Origin: Candidatus Avipropionibacterium avicola
GTDB taxonomy: Bacteria > Actinomycetota > Actinomycetes > Propionibacteriales > Propionibacteriaceae
NCBI GenBank assembly: GCA_018715445.1
Contig: DVLP01000146.1
Span: forward strand, 1-17,150
Length of the DNA: 17,150 bases
Reading direction: 5' to 3'
Part shown: positions 14,306-17,150 of the stretch, in pieces
Layout: each line of letters begins with the position of its first letter
Numbering within the stretch: position 1 is the first letter of the stretch
Program-made: the position numbers and the translations under genes
Notes under the pieces: model-generated
Told to the model about the DNA's origin: nothing
Database searches by the model: none
Seen by the model: the letters and a program-made list of their open reading frames with translations, nothing else

Positions 14306-15592
14306 ATGACGACGCGACGCACCTTCCTCGCCGGGGCCGCCGGCCTGACCGCCACGGCGGGCCTCGCCGCTTGCGGCTCCACCGACAGCGCGAGCGGTGA
14401 CGGCCCGGCGAGCCTGCGGCTGGCCTGGTGGGGCAATGACGTCCGCAACGAGCTGACCGAGTCAGCCGTCGACGCCTTCACCTCCGCCAACTCCGACATC
14501 ACCGTTGAACTCGAACCCGGTGAATGGTCGAGTTACTGGGACAGACTGGCCGCCCAGGTCGCCGGCCGTGACACCCCTGACGTGATCCAGATGTCGATCA
14601 ACTACGTCCGTGAGTACGGCGACCGTGGTGCGGTCGCCGACCTCAACGAGATCGGAGTCGAGTCCGCCGATCTTGCTCCCGGCACCGTGGAGTCCGGCCT
14701 GGTCGACGGCAAGTTGTACGGCATCAACGCCGGCGTCAACACCTCGGTGATCCTGGCCAACCCGGCGGTCTTCGACGCCGCCGGGATGGAACTGCCCGAT
14801 GACACCACGTGGACCTGGGAGAGCTACCGCGACCTCGCCGCCCAGCTGACCGAGGCGCTGCCGGACGATTCCTACGGGTCAACCAGTTTTTGGAGCGGCT
14901 CCGACACCATGTTCAACGCCTGGCTGCGCCAGCACGATCAGGTCTACTACACCACCGAGGGTCTCGGCTTCACCGTTGACCTGGTCGAGGAGTGGTTCAC
15001 GCTGATGCGGGGTTACCTGTCGTCGGGGGCCAACCCGCCGCCGGCCGTGACGGCCGAGGACGGTGCCCAGGCACTCGCCCAGGGCCTCGCCGGCACCGGC
15101 AAGGCGGCGATGAGCCTGTTCTACTCCAACCAGGTCACCGCGATGGACCAGGCCACAGGAGAGGACATCGTCCTGCTGCGCCCGCCCAGCCTCACCGGCC
15201 GGGCCACCGACCGCAAGGCCTGGTTCAATGCCTCGATGCAGTGGTCGATCTCCTCGACCACCGGCGACCCCGAGGCAGCCGCTGCGCTGGTGAACTGGTT
15301 CGTCAACAGCGAGGAGGGGGGCAAGATCCTGCTCTCCGAGCGTGGCCTGCCCGCCAACACCAAGGTCCGCGAAGCCGTCCTGCCGTTGCTGAGCGCCTCC
15401 GACCAGAAGGCCGCCCAGTTCCTCACCGACATCGAACCCGAGCTCGGCGATGCCCCCGAGATCCCGATCGTCGGGGCCTCCGACCTGCCGACCGTGCTGC
15501 AGCGGTGGGCCGAGGAGGTCGCCTTCGGCAACAGGACCCCGGCCGAGGGCGCTCAGGGCTTCTTCGACGAAGCCACGGCCAAGGTCAGCTGA
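14306..15592 (+). CDS. ABC-type sugar-binding lipoprotein (family 1 extracellular solute-binding protein)
   Basis: Extracytoplasmic substrate-binding protein of a carbohydrate ABC importer, 428 residues. The N-terminus has an Arg pair (R4, R5) and a hydrophobic stretch ending in the lipobox LAAC with Cys23, so it looks like a Tat-exported lipoprotein anchored on the outer face of the membrane. The body fits the SBP_bac_1 fold: LRLAWWGNDVR, then DVIQMSINYV, KLYGINAGVN, a Trp/Tyr-rich binding region and a C-terminal AALVNWFVNSEEGG. ATG 14306 is preceded by AAGGAG at 7 bases. No permease or ATPase gene follows; instead a metallo-hydrolase-fold gene and a regulator do, so the transporter partners must lie elsewhere or beyond 17150. 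The sugar is not identifiable. Confidence 0.94.
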   Translation: MTTRRTFLAGAAGLTATAGLAACGSTDSASGDGPASLRLAWWGNDVRNELTESAVDAFTSANSDITVELEPGEWSSYWDRLAAQVAGRDTPDVIQMSINYVREYGDRGAVADLNEIGVESADLAPGTVESGLVDGKLYGINAGVNTSVILANPAVFDAAGMELPDDTTWTWESYRDLAAQLTEALPDDSYGSTSFWSGSDTMFNAWLRQHDQVYYTTEGLGFTVDLVEEWFTLMRGYLSSGANPPPAVTAEDGAQALAQGLAGTGKAAMSLFYSNQVTAMDQATGEDIVLLRPPSLTGRATDRKAWFNASMQWSISSTTGDPEAAAALVNWFVNSEEGGKILLSERGLPANTKVREAVLPLLSASDQKAAQFLTDIEPELGDAPEIPIVGASDLPTVLQRWAEEVAFGNRTPAEGAQGFFDEATAKVS

Positions 15593-15634
15593 GTCGCCGG
15601 GACTGCCGACCGGCCCGGATGACATGATCGGTAC

Positions 15635-16408
15635 GTGTTCATCGAACGTGCAGATCGGGTCTGGACCGCCACCATCGGCGGTCACACCATCGGGCTCATC
15701 GCGGGTGAGGAAGGGACCGTCCTGATCGACCTTCCCGCCCGCGATGCGGCCGACGTCCTCGCCGAGGCCAGCCGGGTGGCCGGATCGGAGGTCACCGAGG
15801 TCGTACTGACCCATCCCCAGGACCTGACCGCACTGGCCGATCTGGGCACCGTGCGAGTACGGGCCCATGAGTCGTACGGGGACCAGGTGCGTTCTGCTGA
15901 CCCATCGGCCGAGATCTCAACCCTGGTGGCGATTGCCGCGATCGACCTCGGTGACCGCCGGGTCGAGGTGATCCATCCGGGTCGGGCCCACACCGATGCC
16001 GACCTGGTCGCCGTCGTCCCGGACAGCCCGGTGCTGTTCGTCGGGGACCTGATCGGCGACCCCCTGCGCTACGGAGCCGACAGCTGGCCCCTGGAGTGGG
16101 CGAACACCCTGGACCAGGTGATCGCCCTGATGAACGAATCGAGCCAGGTGGTCACCGGCCATGATGGTCATCGGTCAGAAGGGGGCCCGGACGACCGTGA
16201 CCTGGCGATCACGGCACGCTCCACGGCCGCCGCGGTCTCGCACGAGATCACCGAGCTGATCGGACGGGGCGTCCCGTTCGAGCGGGCCGGGGCCGAGGGC
16301 AACTGGGCCATCCCGTTCGACCTCATCGCCGACGCCGTCGCCGCGGAGTGGCGGCGCAGCGGCACCAGCGGCCCCTCACAGGGCAGGCCACTGCTCCCCC
16401 TGGTCTGA
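15635..16408 (+). CDS. Metallo-beta-lactamase-fold protein with degenerate metal motif
   Basis: A 257-residue protein with the outline of the MBL fold: an N-terminal GHTIGLIAGEEGTVLIDLP strand pair, a central HPGRAHTDADLVAVVP with His119, FVGDL with Asp138, and TGHDGH with His176. The first metal motif, normally HxHxDH, reads HPQDLT (60-65), so the second His, the Asp and the last His are lost. It could be a one-metal or non-catalytic member; substrate unknown. GTG 15635 has no ribosome binding site, but a -10-like CATGAT (15623-15628) ends 6 bases before it, fitting leaderless expression. The stop is 1 bp before the regulator's ATG, so the two are probably cotranscribed. Confidence 0.82.
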   Translation: MFIERADRVWTATIGGHTIGLIAGEEGTVLIDLPARDAADVLAEASRVAGSEVTEVVLTHPQDLTALADLGTVRVRAHESYGDQVRSADPSAEISTLVAIAAIDLGDRRVEVIHPGRAHTDADLVAVVPDSPVLFVGDLIGDPLRYGADSWPLEWANTLDQVIALMNESSQVVTGHDGHRSEGGPDDRDLAITARSTAAAVSHEITELIGRGVPFERAGAEGNWAIPFDLIADAVAAEWRRSGTSGPSQGRPLLPLV

Positions 16409-16409
16409 C

Positions 16410-17150
16410 ATGTTCATGGACCAGCGGCGCCAGCTGATCCTGCGGCGACTGGCGCGTGACGGCACCGTACGGGTGGCCGAGTTGGCCCGGGAGTGGGACC
16501 TCAACCCGATGACGATCCGGCGCGATCTGGCCGACCTCGAGGCGAAGGGTCAGCTGCGACGGGTGTACGGCGGCGCCCTGCCGGTCCGCCGTGAGGCCAC
16601 CGGCCCCTGGATCGGTCTCATGGTGCCGACCACCGACAGTTACTACGGGCCCGTGGTGCTCGGCGCCGAACGGGCAGCCTGCCAGTTGGGGGCCCGGCTC
16701 GTGCTGGCCACCCACTTCTACCTCGAGGAACTCGAGCACGAACGTCTCGAGAAGCTCGTCTCGCTCGACCTCGACGCCCTGGTCCTGGCCACCCGCGGGT
16801 TCCTGCCCTCGCAGGATGCTCCCGCGCCGACCGGGTCCAATCGCGACGACACGATCTCCGACCAGGTCGTCGAGTCGATCATCGATCGGATGCAGTGCCC
16901 GGTGATCCTGGTGGAGCGTCGTCTCCCGATCCGGGGCACGGCTGGCGATCCGTGCGTGGTTCGCTCCGCCCATGACCAGGGTGCCCTGCTCGGCGTGCGT
17001 CACCTGCAACGCCTCGGACACGACCGCGTGCTGGCCGTGATGCGTCCGACGCCGACCACCGTCGGACTCCTCCACGGCCTGAACCAGGCCCGCGAACAGC
17101 TCGGGATCGTCGTCGACACCATCACGCTGGGCGATGATCCCGATCTGGCC
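16410..17150 (+). CDS. DeoR-type HTH regulator with LacI-like sugar-sensing domain, 3' end cut
   Basis: Transcription regulator; 247 codons are visible and the frame is open to the window edge. Residues about 4-55 are a DeoR winged helix: RQLILRRLARDG, VAELAREWDLNPMTIRRDLADLEAKGQLRRVYGGA. From about residue 70 (WIGLMVPTTDSYYG) a periplasmic-binding-protein-like domain follows, with DALVLATRGF, PVILVERR and a GALLGVRHLQRLGHDRVLAV stretch that is typical of LacI/GalR effector domains. Classic DeoR proteins carry a DeoRC sugar-phosphate domain instead, so this is the DeoR-HTH/LacI-sensor hybrid type. ATG 16410 starts 1 bp after the previous stop; ATG 16416 is an alternative. It probably senses a sugar and may control the binding-protein gene upstream. 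Confidence 0.9.
   Translation, partial: MFMDQRRQLILRRLARDGTVRVAELAREWDLNPMTIRRDLADLEAKGQLRRVYGGALPVRREATGPWIGLMVPTTDSYYGPVVLGAERAACQLGARLVLATHFYLEELEHERLEKLVSLDLDALVLATRGFLPSQDAPAPTGSNRDDTISDQVVESIIDRMQCPVILVERRLPIRGTAGDPCVVRSAHDQGALLGVRHLQRLGHDRVLAVMRPTPTTVGLLHGLNQAREQLGIVVDTITLGDDPDLA

Noticed and set aside
15593..15634. Hairpin CCGGG...CCCGG after the lipoprotein gene as a terminator
   Set aside because: The stem is only about five pairs and no T-run follows; too weak to call.

Overview
The window is high-GC DNA with densely packed genes, frequent GTG starts and 4-bp ATGA/GTGA gene overlaps. It also carries the hrcA-dnaJ-rsmE / phoH-ybeY-corC-era gene order typical of Actinobacteria. I read it as chromosomal DNA of an actinobacterium, possibly a Propionibacteriales member; that rank is an inference from gene content and style only. 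No tRNA, rRNA, insertion sequence, phage gene or CRISPR array was seen, and no gene-free stretch exceeds about 210 bp.

Layout. 1-1211 (-): zwf (glucose-6-phosphate dehydrogenase), cut by the window edge. 1258-2574 (+): a cytosolic LamG-like beta-sandwich protein, divergent from zwf. 2577-6344 (-): a translationally coupled block phoH-ybeY-corC-era (RNA/ribosome maturation and stress). 6425-7598 (+): an unrecognised 147-aa protein and a YhhQ-type queuosine-precursor transporter. 7627-9708 (-): a membrane acyltransferase with an SGNH domain. 9780-14098 (-): hrcA-dnaJ followed by one 696-codon frame that fuses RsmE (16S rRNA m3U1498 methyltransferase) to Tgt (tRNA-guanine transglycosylase). A CIRCE operator sits in front of hrcA. 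14306-17150 (+): a Tat-type sugar-binding lipoprotein, a degenerate metallo-beta-lactamase-fold protein and a DeoR-HTH/periplasmic-binding-domain regulator that runs off the end.

How it fits together. In many actinobacteria hrcA-dnaJ-rsmE leads more or less directly into phoH-ybeY-corC-era. Here that chain is split exactly between rsmE and phoH by about 3.4 kb holding the acyltransferase, the transporter and the 147-aa gene, and tgt is fused onto the end of rsmE at the same junction. The tgt half and the transporter make a plausible minimal queuosine salvage pair: import a precursor base, then exchange it into tRNA. No queuosine biosynthesis gene is visible. The fusion would put a tRNA-modifying enzyme under the HrcA/CIRCE heat-shock operon and join rRNA and tRNA modification in one polypeptide.

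The most interesting items are the RsmE-Tgt fusion with its tandem-repeat-built acidic linker, the altered base-recognition residues in the Tgt half, the interrupted conserved operon, a probable CTG start for phoH, a nine-base motif shared by the phoH and hrcA promoters, and a strong excess of the palindrome CCGTACGG in all three codon phases.
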